Below, piece by piece: positions 6,304 to 6,651 of a stretch of 6,651 nt of DNA. Made by a program: the position numbers and the translations under genes. The stretch is taken from assembly GCA_944329255.1 (NCBI GenBank), contig CALVIA010000055.1, positions 1 to 6,651 on the forward strand, given 5' to 3'. Under the pieces are notes generated by a model. That model saw only the letters and a program-made list of their open reading frames with translations. It was not told the origin of the DNA and searched no databases. Numbering within the stretch: the first letter of the stretch is position 1; every line of letters starts with the position of its first letter. This DNA comes from an uncultured Bacilli bacterium. Lineage in GTDB: Bacteria > Bacillota_I > Bacilli_A > RF39 > UBA660.

Positions 6304-6378
6304 GCAGGTGTAGTACAACGGCTAGTACGCGGCCTTGCCAAGGCTGAGACGTGGGTTCGATTCCCATCACTTGCTCCA
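6304..6378 (+). tRNA. tRNA-Gly (anticodon GCC)
   Basis: The cloverleaf is complete. The acceptor arms GCAGGTG (6304-6310) and CACTTGC (6368-6374) pair with one G-T wobble. The D arm is GTAC/GTAC. The anticodon arm CGGCC/GGCTG encloses loop TTGCCAA with GCC at 6337-6339. The T arm is GTGGG/CCCAT with loop TTCGATT. Discriminator T and an encoded CCA end the gene. It reads GGC and GGU glycine codons. Confidence 0.96.
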
Positions 6379-6389
6379 GTGACGTTTCT

Positions 6390-6406
6390 GTTCGAACTTT
6401 TCGAAC
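6390..6406. repeat. 7-bp inverted repeat GTTCGAA / TTCGAAC
   Basis: GTTCGAA (6390-6396) and TTCGAAC (6400-6406) are exact reverse complements with a three-base spacer. A further copy of TCGAAC lies at 6451-6456. The element starts 12 bases after the tRNA-Gly CCA end and before its terminator, so it would be in the 3' trailer of the tRNA precursor. It could be a processing hairpin, a protein binding site or part of a junction; the sequence does not decide. Confidence 0.5.
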
Positions 6407-6419
6407 ATTTACGATAGAT

Positions 6420-6445
6420 ATCATCTCATATTGAGATGATTTTTT
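6420..6445 (+). terminator. Terminator after tRNA-Gly
   Basis: ATCATCTCA (6420-6428) pairs perfectly with TGAGATGAT (6432-6440) around TAT and is followed by T to 6445. This is a standard intrinsic terminator ending the tRNA-Gly transcript. Confidence 0.87.
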
Positions 6446-6452
6446 GTTTGTC

Positions 6453-6510
6453 GAACTCCACGTGTTTGCTTGGAAGTTCTATTAAAAAGTCATCCTTAAA
6501 AGAAAGGATG
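6453..6510 (+). promoter_or_regulatory. Two leader hairpins before the truncated gene, the second covering its ribosome binding site
   Basis: GAACTCCA (6453-6460) pairs with TGGAAGTTC (6471-6479), leaving one bulged A. CATCCTT (6491-6497) pairs perfectly with AAGGATG (6504-6510). The right arm of the second hairpin contains the only purine-rich ribosome binding sequence, AAAGGATGG, before the start at 6520, so folding could reduce translation. No convincing -35/-10 pair is seen between the tRNA terminator and this gene, so the start of its transcript is unclear. Confidence 0.45.
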
Positions 6511-6519
6511 GTGTTCGTA

Positions 6520-6651
6520 GTGATTAAGATTATTACACAAGAATTAGAAATAGAAAGTAATCTTAAACAGCGACTAGAATTTATATGTGAGTTTTGTCAT
6601 ATCAAACCTACTATTATAAATGGTAGTATTAGAAAAATTGATAAGACTAAT
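6520..6651 (+). CDS. 5' part of an unrecognised gene with a Cys-x-x-Cys pair, cut by the window end
   Basis: An open frame of 44 codons runs from GTG 6520 to the right edge with no stop. The protein begins MIKIITQELEIES and contains ICEFC at residues 26-30, a single C-x2-C pair that could be half of a small zinc-binding site, followed by a basic stretch ending RKIDKTN. In-frame ATG 6508 and GTG 6511 also exist, but they overlap or abut the ribosome binding sequence AAAGGATGG (6503-6511), so 6520 is the best start. I cannot name the family from this fragment. A DNA-binding protein or transposase with an N-terminal zinc ribbon is one possibility, but it is weakly supported. Confidence 0.55.
   Translation, partial: MIKIITQELEIESNLKQRLEFICEFCHIKPTIINGSIRKIDKTN

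Noticed and set aside
6390..6406. LexA-type SOS box.
   Set aside because: The Gram-positive LexA box needs GAAC and GTTC arms separated by four bases. Here the TTCGAAC elements are arranged differently and do not give that spacing.
1..6651. CRISPR array, rRNA genes, toxin-antitoxin pair or complete insertion sequence.
   Set aside because: No regularly spaced direct repeats, no rRNA-like sequence, no compact gene pair and no transposase with terminal repeats are visible.

Overview
The window is very AT-rich (roughly a quarter G+C by eye). Its features are typical of a low-GC Gram-positive bacterium: strong AGGAGG-type ribosome binding sites, TATAAT boxes with TGn extensions, short hairpin-plus-T terminators, CCA encoded in the tRNA genes, an LtaS-type polyglycerol-phosphate synthase and a bacterial-type prolyl-tRNA synthetase with an inserted editing domain. 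The standard genetic code fits, since no TGA falls inside the long reading frames. A Bacilli or Clostridia relative is likely, possibly an uncultured gut lineage; the finer placement is inference.

Layout. At the left edge a minus-strand gene begins: its start codon, ribosome binding site and -10 box are visible, but not its body. The divergent intergenic region holds a perfect 28-bp palindrome and a bidirectional terminator-like hairpin. Next comes a 513-aa, five-helix membrane protein with a large C-terminal domain predicted to lie outside the cell, which I do not recognise (187-1728). A tRNA-Cys(GCA) with its own promoter and terminator follows (1780-1853). From 1919 to 2449 lies a broken gene of the DUF6512 membrane-protein type, interrupted by two opposite single-base frameshifts, both in homopolymers. 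An intact LtaS-family gene (2594-4546) and proS (4594-6267) follow, each with its own extended -10 promoter. The terminator hairpin of the LtaS gene contains its stop codon and runs into the proS promoter. A tRNA-Gly(GCC) (6304-6378) has a promoter that starts inside the proS 3' end and a good terminator. The last ~270 bases hold several small inverted repeats and the first part of an unrecognised gene that runs off the right edge.

The genes look independent rather than one operon. Nearly every unit has its own promoter, and several mRNA leaders look extremely short. The functional content is mostly housekeeping: two tRNAs, one tRNA synthetase and one cell-envelope polymer synthase. The unfamiliar parts are the 513-aa membrane protein with its palindromic upstream region, the frameshifted DUF6512 gene, and the hairpin-dense stretch leading into the truncated right-hand gene. 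I found no convincing evidence for a new multi-gene system, CRISPR array or complete mobile element.
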